IMG/VR virus record: IMGVR_UViG_3300013126_000040
Location: 1-55,815 of that record
From: a virus
Length of the DNA: 55,815 nt
Strand: one strand, 5' to 3'
Part shown: positions 17,601 to 25,000 of the stretch, in pieces
Layout of the letters: every line of letters starts with the position of its first letter
Position numbering within the stretch: the stretch's first letter is position 1
The notes under the pieces: model-generated
Told to the model about the DNA's origin: nothing
Database searches by the model: none
Seen by the model: the letters and a program-made list of their open reading frames with translations, nothing else
Made by a program: the position numbers and the translations under genes

Positions 17601-18545
17601 GTAAAAAATAAAGGAGATTATGGTAAGTTAGCGGCAAGATTCTCTTCATTTTATGGTAATGATTTTAAAAATAGATACTCTTCATTTGGAGAAAGAGGAT
17701 TTAATAATTATTTAAATTATATTGGTGCAAGTCCATTTTCATCCTTATCACAATTTAATGCATTTAAGTTCCCAATGACACCAAATATGTATAGTCCATT
17801 TGCATTCGGTAGTAGATATTTTGGCGGCTTTGGTGGAACAGGATATCAATCTGGTTTTAATTCATTAGGAACGCCATTTAGTAATTGGTTTTCTACAGGT
17901 AGCCGATTAGGAATAACTCCAAGTTGGGCAAGTAGAGCAACTGGAGGTATGATATATGGTGGTACATCATATAAAGACGATGTTCCAGCTATGCTAATGG
18001 GTGGAGAATATGTGATCCGCAAAGATGTTGTAGATAGAATGGGAGAGCCTTTTTTTAATCGTCTAAATAGAGGACAAGCGCAAGGATTTGCAGAAGGAGG
18101 CCCAGTAGGAACGAACTTGCCATCCGTTGGTATGGGACAAAATACACAGCAAGATAATTCTAGGAACCAATTTGTAGAATCAATTACTAAATTAGTTAAG
18201 TCTTTAGAGCAATTAAATAAAGGAATAGAAGAGCAGAATAGAGAAGGCAAAAATCAAGCAGAAAAAACAGCGGACAGTTCAGAGGCTGCTGGAGGAGTTA
18301 CAAATAATATTAATATTAATGTTAATGTTGATCAAAACGGGAAAACAACAGATTCAACTACGCAACAAGATCAAAACTCTGGAACAGATCAAGAGACAGA
18401 TCAAGAGAAATTTAAGAAAACAATGGAAAGATCTAGAGTCCTCGCAGAACTACTAAGACAACAAATATTAAAAGTACTAGTCGAAGAACAACGTCCAGGT
18501 GGAGTATTGTATCAAGGTACTAAAGGAAGAGACTTAGGACGTTAA
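8682..18545 (+). CDS. Giant tape measure protein with M15-like peptidase domain
   Basis: At 3,287 residues this is by far the longest ORF. Residues about 90-350 form a TP901-type tape measure core (helical, with AGELARQGLTLEQTLKRTSD). Hydrophobic stretches lie near 425-445 and 1125-1165. Four GFIPNF motifs (546, 629, 902, 973) bracket inserted segments. Two tape-measure motifs of the form DDVPAML-GEYVLRK lie near 1710 and 3100. Residues about 2530-2640 look like an M15-type zinc peptidase: H2572 and D2579 in the H-x6-D motif (SHRTGYKADF), plus H2623 in GTHFDF. Tape measures set tail length and are ejected at infection; the peptidase would cut peptidoglycan at entry. At the usual 0.15 nm per residue the maximum tail is about 490 nm, less if folded insertions do not count. 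Its stop overlaps the convergent gene. Confidence 0.9.
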   Translation: MAQNIGEAQINLSVNTSQMEREVSAALKRLESRGFNLGQGINSRAFTQPLGRITGAANEFQKSLDASNARVIAFGASAGAIYSVQRAFTALISSTIEVQKSLTDINVILNAGTKTLSQFGDQLFEIAKNSGQTFATVATAAGELARQGLTLEQTLKRTSDALILARLSGLDAASSVEALTASINSFNQSALDSTQIVNKLASVDAAFAVSSADLAEALKRVGSSAQDVGVSFDELLAIVASVNQTTARGGAVIGNSLKTIFTRVQRTDVLDQLEALGIAVRDLNGNTAPAIQILTGLAQKFDQLGDAQRSQLAELVGGVFQINVLKAALGDLSKEYSIYGNALKTATNASDEAIRRNEELNKTLAALLNKTLANLTKVGSEIGALSFQPAIEKVLGGLNTALESFDVKGDSIGSKIGKGIFEGIGSFISGPGLALLIGVFGKIFLNLAKFTTDAVKTVLGLNREAQTQAQLQERINSILAQNPALVQNILNKQVSLLQVEKDILTIIQAQTQARQQSTAIATTLTRGLISKGVTSEKGVIRSKSRGFIPNFSTNKEIMGAISGGYMPGQVRSMNIPNYGRVIYNDAETVKKFSGLKQPGIMPPEGSDAGKNYKQKFKDKYGIDPYASSGFIPNFAGRPATNSQIASMIDQGYVRVTGNELKSYLKGAGGVLDPKKAIQFGAITRYDETWVPERKFNKLVYSSKADLESIAKKKGGVFEDKGGVPLDYALVYPGFQESNRFPTKGKTSRGKNIGFYAVPFPGQLKNKKNALVGPGVYGNAINALVDSSASFLTGLAGVSPSVVNSSKFKRYLKSNITQDQLGTLVGNVFEGGILAALEIAPSDRTRVLDLTAGELQKVGQTFKISSLSAGDFLGGDFKNSLSVGNRNSMADKIVNSGMRKALGFIPNFSPIEKALKTENRMGGKGVLDYQQGVGLYVRDGKTQPNFAAVMKDHPEGIQNAIQNSRQMQKLVSNGFIPNFAPAGFDPMTLFFTMQSFMGMGQNDMSEAVMKEERNKLAQILRERRAAQQLLAQAEKAEIKDQKLITTLTNEKAEFEAAESRQRSSMQNQMGVLARNPRGRIVGGFGGAAGRFAGRYGTGIALAAPLLTGIASEFVGDDVTRGGRATKAGVTGLGSIASYAGIGAMIGSAIPGLGTGAGALIGGGLGAISATTNAIKEFNDIMPELKAKAEKAQEGLNNVNAATQLLSTSLETLSSIQNNTSLSSEQRVRLQEKATEDLANSIAKLNEALPGSAAEIENLYRKVGDTAELRTKISELQAEAQKSSQAILSGTRAVASSKKFEDLVGPGFFEGFYGLLGETETVQERYKGLKPSERAQLNQDITSGAESISGLFNNLSNTERNIQSSKIQELVTTFNSKGLTGLKDLISGLVKNGEDAAYITEILNEINPDALERYFNKWLELQKSAERTEKLIADTNAKFARGEVPITRIEDLQRQFALPGGITPAALGRIDFNKMEQNLSGQKNLNFAEQFATGYRELSDSLGYGADRIKYLSEYTQQAAEIQKDWNNGAISTTQAFERLKIAIDKVNFEKNAPFMFSGERAQARQGILERQLKQGKFAEGLDPLNSFFDRFGDNAATTADKINKSFGNLAENLQTGFEDAFGAFVDGTKTADQAFKDMLLSISQQIIKEQFSIGMRSLLGAFTGGGGFGSTGGGNTGGFLGGIFNSIFGGKAKGGIIKKYSGGGYVDGGSGVKDDVPAMLTDGEYVLRKSAVNKYGINALNMLNQGGMIKGYAGGGGIEGRGYQPRPGERTMSAYINSIFSRGRDVSSYLNDRFLQANNNMVYRGGKGGDMLSKPVPFERRLSQGDAVGRLAGLEGKIIKGEALHSTPMFKQAAGYAGTSLNISFRNIAGKQFSVSSSTTDLPLASRADMVQSFYNLGDSLVMRPGPGGGSVYTQAMGMDVFGIKLKDYINAQVSDTVLNNLSPEERRLTSMTYTDGLELEAKGGRKGQAFLVRRYGDEAVRLPAPARKRINQEIKMGKISQPSYMPKPQRGAYLDSQILAKSARGLGPTSTFFDDLDMARSYSGIGQTTLGPKPNLASTMAPSLMQTAAKPSLLSRGLSLTKGLAGGLFQGLAYGPATEFLNPSSLGPIQGTLPYQLETGQISMKQFGLLSNIEKSDRAIFNAMNRRSAGGRIKGYATGGSINALLANTYDFYGAAGEKLNEYYMPEAFKTTVNAPGELSNVPALTGRFNISDLLSSRSLMDENNPMNALRTQRFLGMQSYQEQAANFKTGYNEQYRQVEEQRKEAQRLADEENARRRAAYNQQRMGTLIGGLLSVGFSAISPFLGGMGGGGGGILGGIQNIAQNVVSGIFSGAGQSGGSQTMSAYQKEMIAKQNEQAITSYQNYGFNDFRKQANLFPQFGNQGGFGGGFGGGMGGSNFAPTSSIGGFQFGVGLGAPAGFQTYFQNAQQDYLLNFASPVAPIAPGRSNLVYDFLNQNTNPFGYSRGYAKGGLIRGYQDGGIANQYLPSNALNLLVKGSDGKTYTLAQMGLTTNNTYADLERMGGQAFGGGYNNPELIYLLNEMQSGLGSQFNRVTGINDLFHMKKRAPGTSHRTGYKADFTLNDYKNGKENIINFLKGRGLKQGQDYALTYEGPGTPGSTGTHFDFKLNKTGVAKVAAMMSGMPVENIAMMQTNRPVIAGGIPSRTDLPNYLDLPLSPSASFPGASTNNIAGTNISTIGPQANPFTRINPITRALTPDGPSRSNRPYIGSRGSPVGSLMNPNKPTGIPSPFSSRGVLPSMGNRGVLPANPIQPQTGDFPTRGVLPSMGNRGVLPATQIPDISNPYFGPTRSPIMYDMGENITTAPKTVQPSQPPMGPSARATTQNFAKKVSEYFRDPLGILPSGGGLGKGAIPTIFPGRGNIPTIESPANLPSAAQKNGLPSSQVNVPGANQTPLDLSDPIIAEYVKSQSQLFEEAAQNSMMQLPYFRDLRNMVDMATGNAPTLYQSIGSLYDVKNKGDYGKLAARFSSFYGNDFKNRYSSFGERGFNNYLNYIGASPFSSLSQFNAFKFPMTPNMYSPFAFGSRYFGGFGGTGYQSGFNSLGTPFSNWFSTGSRLGITPSWASRATGGMIYGGTSYKDDVPAMLMGGEYVIRKDVVDRMGEPFFNRLNRGQAQGFAEGGPVGTNLPSVGMGQNTQQDNSRNQFVESITKLVKSLEQLNKGIEEQNREGKNQAEKTADSSEAAGGVTNNININVNVDQNGKTTDSTTQQDQNSGTDQETDQEKFKKTMERSRVLAELLRQQILKVLVEEQRPGGVLYQGTKGRDLGR
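16944..17066 (+). repeat. Internal duplication in tape measure gene
   Basis: A 42-base segment coding GVLPSMGNRGVLPA occurs at 16944-16985 and again at 17025-17066, 81 bases apart, with two base differences in the visible alignment. Each copy itself contains two GVLP motifs. It lies in a Pro/Gly/Ser-rich linker between the M15-like domain and the last DDVPAML motif. Confidence 0.85.
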
Positions 18546-21500
18546 ATATTTTGATCGTTAATAAATACAAAAGTTTGAGATAATATATCTCCACTCTTAT
18601 CAACTAAATGGATTTTAACAGCAAACATGTTACCATTCTTAATCCAAGAATCATAGTCTTTTGCAATCTTATCAAATAACTGAGTGCCTTTTTTAGAGAA
18701 CGAAAAATCTGGAACAGATAAGTAAATAGGATATGTTTTAACAATATCATCAAATATATATGAGTCAATTAAGTCTGATCCTTTCCATGTGATATTATTT
18801 ATATTATCTATATTCTTCATATATATTAATATCTTATCTAATCCTACATTATGCTCTGGATAGCAAACTATACCAAAATTAAGCGTATTATTTGAAATAG
18901 TTGGTTTCTTGTATTTTATTTGATGAATAGATTCGCTATAATCGAAAACTCTATATCTCCACGCTGCAGATCCAAAAACTCTATTTATAGTTCCATCTAT
19001 TTTGCCAAAAGGATAATTATTTCCTTTCTGATCACCTATAAATTGTGATAATATATAAAATTGTTTATATGGCGCTCTAAGAACTATAGGATCAAAATCT
19101 TGAACACAGCACCCCTTTATACAATCTGTATTATTATTTAATAATGTATAAGGGCATTCCTTTAATATACTAAATTGATTATTATTTAGACTTGTAGCTA
19201 GAAGATAGATATCACCAAAGAAAGGTACATCATCTGGATCTTCAATAACTTTAAATTTAGTTGGGTATACCAAGAATGATATCATTTTCTTTGAATCAAC
19301 TATGTTTTTTTGGTCTATAGATATTCCATCTAAAACAGGATCTGTATCTACCCCACAGGAAGATATAAATTTTGCTACAAAATAATGATAATTTGTTCCA
19401 TTTACTTCTTTGATGCCTTTTTCTAGAATAGTATCTGTGCCCGATATACCTTGAACTATAAAATCCTCTGCGTCTGGAATATCTAATATGAATTCTACTA
19501 TTGCATAAGCATCATCTTTTTGAATACCAGCACTAATAAATTTAACTGCTAGTATATTTTTTGCTTTAAAATAGTTTAAATCATAATTCACGCTTTTAAA
19601 ATCTGCAGTATTTGGAGATTCTAAATCTCCTATATTACCAGGGTCATAGACTCCTAGGTAACTTTCACTGCCATATATTCCTGTGGTAGGAACATCTTCT
19701 GGCGCAAGGAATTCGTATGTGGCATTACTGATATATTTATAAGAATCTAAACATCTATAAGTAGTTTTATATTTATCTCCTATTAAGAAATTGTTATTGT
19801 CTTGAGCGTTAGCTAATGGAAAATAATCATAGAATTCTGGTCCAGAAGCAATTCCGTCGTATTCAAAATCTAACATTCTTGCTCCGCCTTTTTTAAGATA
19901 AGAATCTCTATAATTTTGATTAGGCCAAGCAATATAAGGAAAACTTTCTGGCGTAAAGAAATAAACAATTCCTTGATAACTTGCGGCAATCGTAGAAGTA
20001 TAATTCTTTGTGTCTTTAATAAACTTATTTAAGGTTATATATTTATCAATTAGCTCTGTATTTTGAATATAATATTCTAAACCTTCATTTGTAAATCCAA
20101 TTTCACTTAAATAAGCGTATAAAGAATATGATTGTATAGCGTTCAAGTAGTATATTTTTGCAGAGAAAATATTATCTTTTAGTAAAACACTATCTGGATT
20201 TAAATATGTTGTGATTCGATATTTAGTTTCTGTTTGAGAATCTATTAACTCAACAGAATAGTTCTTCTCCGTATTATTTTCTATTTTATCTAAATTTTTT
20301 AAGAATATAAAATCGTCAGAATAACTCTTAGTTTGTTTGATGTTTATATTTTGTTCATATTTTTGAGGTATAATCACTATAGATTCTAAACCAATATCAA
20401 CAGGAAGCATATCTCCTTTGATTTCAAAAATAATCTTATTATCTTCTAATCTTTTATAATTCTTAAACATTTTTGTTACATTATTTCTAGAGATACTATT
20501 ATGTTGTATTTTTACTATCTTATATCCATCTTGATTTGTATATCTTTCTATATCATTAGCTCTATTAATATTCCCACCAGCAGAAGAGAAGCCGTCTTCA
20601 TCTATTGCTTCTGCAGTTATGTAATATGAATTATAATGACCTGGTTCACTTACTCTTATGTAATCGGTTGGTCTTTCTCCAGTCGTTCCGGTTAGATTAA
20701 GTCTCTTATGTAAGAAAGATTCGGGTGTATCCATCTCTGGATTAAACAATATCGTATTTTCCTCAGAAGAGCCTTTGATATATTTAGTATTAGAAGTTAG
20801 AAATGAGCTATAATTACTACTATAATCAAAAATAAAATATCTATTATTGTCCGAAGGTATCGAAGTGTATTCTGGGGAGCGAATAATATTCGTATCTGAA
20901 ATGGAAATACTCTCATTTACAGAGAAATCTTTATTTATCGAATTACCAGCGGATTGAAAAGCGTAGACATCATTTGATGTGTTTCTTAGTATAGTTTGAT
21001 CAAAAAGAATACCGCTGTTATTTTCTAAGGCTGGAATTACTCGATTATATATTCTAGTATATTTATTTTTAAAATAAGGAGAGAAGTCTTTGTAGAGAAA
21101 GCCTTCGACATTTGCATATTCTGGAGTTGTAGGAGAAGAATAATTTATTTGATATCCTAATAGAGCATAAGGCTCGTTTATAGTAACCACACTTGAATTG
21201 TTACATGATTTCATCGAGCCACTAGAATAATAATTTAAATTTTGTAGACTAACTTCTTTTATTAAATTTTGATAGGGAATCAGACCAGTAAATAAGACCC
21301 CAGAAGATTCTAATCCTAAATTATTCTTAGCAAAAACTGTCAAATAATGTAAACCTGTGTTTTTAGGTATATAATAGAAATATTGATCTGTTTCAGAAAA
21401 CGGTAGTTCTTTTATCAAAAAATTAGAAGGATTATTATTGGGCTCTAAATTGTAAGTATAGTCGCTAAGATATATATTATAACCTTCTCTATTTTCTTTG

Positions 21501-21985
21501 CTTTGTATTGGTTTAATTCTAATTTTAAAGCCTTGAGTATTTTTAGTAATATTAATTACATCAGCTTCTATGGATGGAATATCGGTATCTAAAACCTGAA
21601 ATTCTAAAACATAATTAGCGTCGGAACCTAGCTGCTGTACTCTCAATGTATAATTACCAGGATTATAAGGTGCTGCAACTGATAAAACTTCTTGATTTAT
21701 ATTTCCCGATCCAAAATGCTGTTGGGCCAACATTAAGCCAGGATTATCTCCTACAGTCCATGCGGAACCAGATTGAATGCCCAACCAAGCAACATTATCA
21801 GAAGAACTATAACCTCTAAGAAAAATTTTATCTAATATTTGATTATTCTTTACAAGGAAGGTAAAATAATCACTATTTCCAGCTACAAAACCAATGACAA
21901 AGTCATTACCGTTATTTAAAGTTACAACAGTTGGCGAATCCGTAGAATTAGAAAAAGGGCCGTCTATATTCTCATCCCATATCAT
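18542..21985 (-). CDS. Large tail-tip beta-sandwich protein
   Basis: A 1,147-residue protein preceded by AGGAAAAGGAG. Residues about 20-130 resemble a bacterial pre-peptidase C-terminal (PPC) beta-sandwich, with FVAGNSDYFTFLV followed by GNYTLRVQQLGSDANYVLEF. Residues about 135-240 look like a fibronectin-III-type module, and further beta-rich modules follow with no catalytic motif. A CPYTL-CIKGCC cysteine cluster lies near 960. It follows the J-like gene in the minus-strand tail-tip operon, the place of a central fibre or distal tip protein in lambda-like tails. Receptor binding is inferred. Its stop codon overlaps the stop of the convergent tape measure gene, leaving no room for a terminator. 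Confidence 0.6.
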   Translation of the reverse strand: MIWDENIDGPFSNSTDSPTVVTLNNGNDFVIGFVAGNSDYFTFLVKNNQILDKIFLRGYSSSDNVAWLGIQSGSAWTVGDNPGLMLAQQHFGSGNINQEVLSVAAPYNPGNYTLRVQQLGSDANYVLEFQVLDTDIPSIEADVINITKNTQGFKIRIKPIQSKENREGYNIYLSDYTYNLEPNNNPSNFLIKELPFSETDQYFYYIPKNTGLHYLTVFAKNNLGLESSGVLFTGLIPYQNLIKEVSLQNLNYYSSGSMKSCNNSSVVTINEPYALLGYQINYSSPTTPEYANVEGFLYKDFSPYFKNKYTRIYNRVIPALENNSGILFDQTILRNTSNDVYAFQSAGNSINKDFSVNESISISDTNIIRSPEYTSIPSDNNRYFIFDYSSNYSSFLTSNTKYIKGSSEENTILFNPEMDTPESFLHKRLNLTGTTGERPTDYIRVSEPGHYNSYYITAEAIDEDGFSSAGGNINRANDIERYTNQDGYKIVKIQHNSISRNNVTKMFKNYKRLEDNKIIFEIKGDMLPVDIGLESIVIIPQKYEQNINIKQTKSYSDDFIFLKNLDKIENNTEKNYSVELIDSQTETKYRITTYLNPDSVLLKDNIFSAKIYYLNAIQSYSLYAYLSEIGFTNEGLEYYIQNTELIDKYITLNKFIKDTKNYTSTIAASYQGIVYFFTPESFPYIAWPNQNYRDSYLKKGGARMLDFEYDGIASGPEFYDYFPLANAQDNNNFLIGDKYKTTYRCLDSYKYISNATYEFLAPEDVPTTGIYGSESYLGVYDPGNIGDLESPNTADFKSVNYDLNYFKAKNILAVKFISAGIQKDDAYAIVEFILDIPDAEDFIVQGISGTDTILEKGIKEVNGTNYHYFVAKFISSCGVDTDPVLDGISIDQKNIVDSKKMISFLVYPTKFKVIEDPDDVPFFGDIYLLATSLNNNQFSILKECPYTLLNNNTDCIKGCCVQDFDPIVLRAPYKQFYILSQFIGDQKGNNYPFGKIDGTINRVFGSAAWRYRVFDYSESIHQIKYKKPTISNNTLNFGIVCYPEHNVGLDKILIYMKNIDNINNITWKGSDLIDSYIFDDIVKTYPIYLSVPDFSFSKKGTQLFDKIAKDYDSWIKNGNMFAVKIHLVDKSGDILSQTFVFINDQNI

Positions 21986-22008
21986 CTTTTAACTCCTTTT
22001 CCTGTTCA

Positions 22009-25000
22009 TTAAATATTATCTCCTAAAGCGTATTTTGTTTCATCATATTGTAAAGCTGTTACTTTATATCTATATTCTTCTTGCTCTTCAATATCTAAAA
22101 TTCTAAATTTTTGGGTTTTATCTATATATGGCTCTAATGCTGCTCCTGGATATTTAACTCCAGGATCACTAAATCCAGAAACACTTGGGCTTTTATTGTA
22201 ATCATAACTATCTGGATCTATTTCTATTGTCCAGACTGTATTTTGCATTAAAGTATGTTCTGTGTCATCTAAAGATTGTCCACCAAAATAAATTTTTGTA
22301 TATCCTTGAAAATTACCTGTTGGTTCTATAGTTACATAATTTCCAAATACATTTGTTCCTACAGGATTCGAAATTGAATAATCTGTTTCATATTTTATTG
22401 TTTGAATTTGTTTTTTCCTTATAAGAGATGTATCTAAACCTGAAATTAAAGTTCTTTGTCCGTCAGATTTAGCTACAGTAAATGGTCTATTATTATCCGC
22501 TCCAAACTCTATGACTGCATTTCCAGTTTCTGTGCCTATTTCAACGTTTCCTGCGGGAGTTAATACATTAAAATTACATCCATTTATTGCTGGTAAAAAT
22601 CCAGAAATATCTTCGTATTTAATATCTAAGATAGCATAATTTTTCTCTAATAAATATGTTCTTCCTCCTAAAATTTTATTTTGTCTATTTTGGTCTTGTA
22701 CATACACAATGTCTCCAGGTTTTAAATACATCGCTGGCAAACTGGTCTCAAAAGTAACTAATTCTGACTCTAAATTTTCTGATAGTAATGTCCATTTTCC
22801 TAATCTTTCGGCTTGTCCTTCGCTTGTGCAACCAAAAGCGCTTACTTCTATTTCTTTTATACCAAACCTAATTAGACCTTCTCTACTTTCTACATATTTT
22901 ACTGCTGGCTTATAAAAATTTTCTTTATCATTATATCTAACTAGCGCGACATTTCTTCTTACTCTTTTACTTGTATTACTATATGTAAATTCGCCATCTT
23001 TTACATTACTATTATTAAATATATATAATGGCTCTTTAGGCTTGTCTTGAGAAGTAAATATTAATCCAGCATTATAGAAAACAATTGCTCTAAAAATACT
23101 AGCCATGTCATTAACTACTTTATAAGCATCTTCTCTTGTGCTAATTAATACGTTACAAGTAAATCTAGGCTCCATTCCATCTCCTGCTCCTCCAGAGCTG
23201 ACTAATTGATCACAATATTTTGAGATCTCATAAAGAGTCCATTTATCTGTTAAATCTGGATCTACATATTTACCCAGTCCATATCTTTTGTTTGTTATTA
23301 AATCATAGAAACACCAAGCTGGGTTGTCTGTCCATCCTAAATTAAAATTTCCATCCCAAATTCCGGTATAAGTTCTAGAATAAGGATTATAATTGCTAGG
23401 TATTTTTACTTTTAATAATCTTGTATCATAAGCTCTTTGTGGAATACTGGTAAAATATCTAGAATCAAAAGTCGTTATAACTCCTGCGGTATGTGGTAAG
23501 ACTAAGAAATCATCATATATTTCAGTTACAGAATCTATCGCACTTTTTACAACTATATTTGGGTCAACACTCTCATCATAAACTGGTTCAATTTCTATTT
23601 CCCATCCCACAGTTGTTGATCTTACATATCGATTTAAACCAGTCCATTCAAACGTTTCGATATATGGTCCTTGATTTAATTTACCCGCAATTGTTAATGT
23701 TGAATAATCTCTAGCTTCTCCGGCTAATAATCTTTGTCTTTTATTAATATAATCCTCTAAAGATGTACGAAAATCACGTTGTAATTTATTAACGTCATTT
23801 GCGTATGTTGTATATACTTTGCCGTCATGTCTATGAGAATAAGTAGTTCTTCCATTAATAAATTCTGTGAAATTAGCTGGTTGTCTTTTGTATCCATCGG
23901 GTCCTGGTCCACCTCCTGGAGAATCTGGAGGCCAGAATAAAGATAATACATCATTTTCTTTACTGTATACAGTATTGTAATATGTTTCTTCGCTTATTGT
24001 AAATGTACCTGATGAGGCTCCAGTATAATTTGGATTTGGTATAAGAGTTACTTGTTTACCAATGTTTGGTATATAATCTATTCTCTTTAAGTAAAGATAA
24101 AAAGTCATTTCCTGACGGTCTACTCTTCCACTTACAGAATTTTTTGAGGCTTGATCTGCGCTGTCCCAAATAGTTAAATCAATAATATTTTTAAACAAAC
24201 TCAAAGCTTTTATGTTAAGTCTTAGCCCATATAAATCTTTAGTTAAGATTGTTAATGATTTTTTATAAGTTCTATAACTTCCATCTTGGAATTTTCTTCT
24301 ACCAAATAATTTAGTACCTACGACTTTTGTATTTGTTAGTCTACGTGGCATCTTTATTTTTGATAGTAAGGTATTTGAATTTTGATCATATAAAGATACA
24401 GTATCTAAATATTGTCCATTATTAACTTTTCTTGCATAAAAAGGTTCTTCTAGTTTTATGTTTCTTAATTCGCTTAATCTCGTGTGTCTTGGAGCAGAAT
24501 CACCATAATCATAAGCTAATCGAATAAATTCAAAATTTAAACTACCTCTTTCTGGAAAGGTATTGTCTGCAATAGGTATTTCATTCCAGTATATTGATCT
24601 TAGCAAAGAGTCTGTTCCTTGATATTTGACTATTCGAACTCCATTTTTATATCCTATATCTCCTATTTGTGCTCCTACATTTGGTACTATTTCATAGTCT
24701 ACAATACCTTCAATAGGCCCTTCTCCAAGAACATCTAATAAGGATATATTTGTTAAAGAAGTGATACCTATATCTTTTGTATCTTTTAATTTATTTCCAT
24801 ACCTAAATGCATAGTTATTTATTTGCTGCTTATCTCCTGCTCTGCTTACTATAGTATGACAATTGGCTGGAACTTTAGAATTTGGCAATTTATAATTATC
24901 ATTCCAGTTTCTAGTGCCTTTTCTATTTGCTCCATAACGATTATGAACAAATATACCTTCTGCGATATAATTATGATATTTCTCTACTTCGAAATTATAT

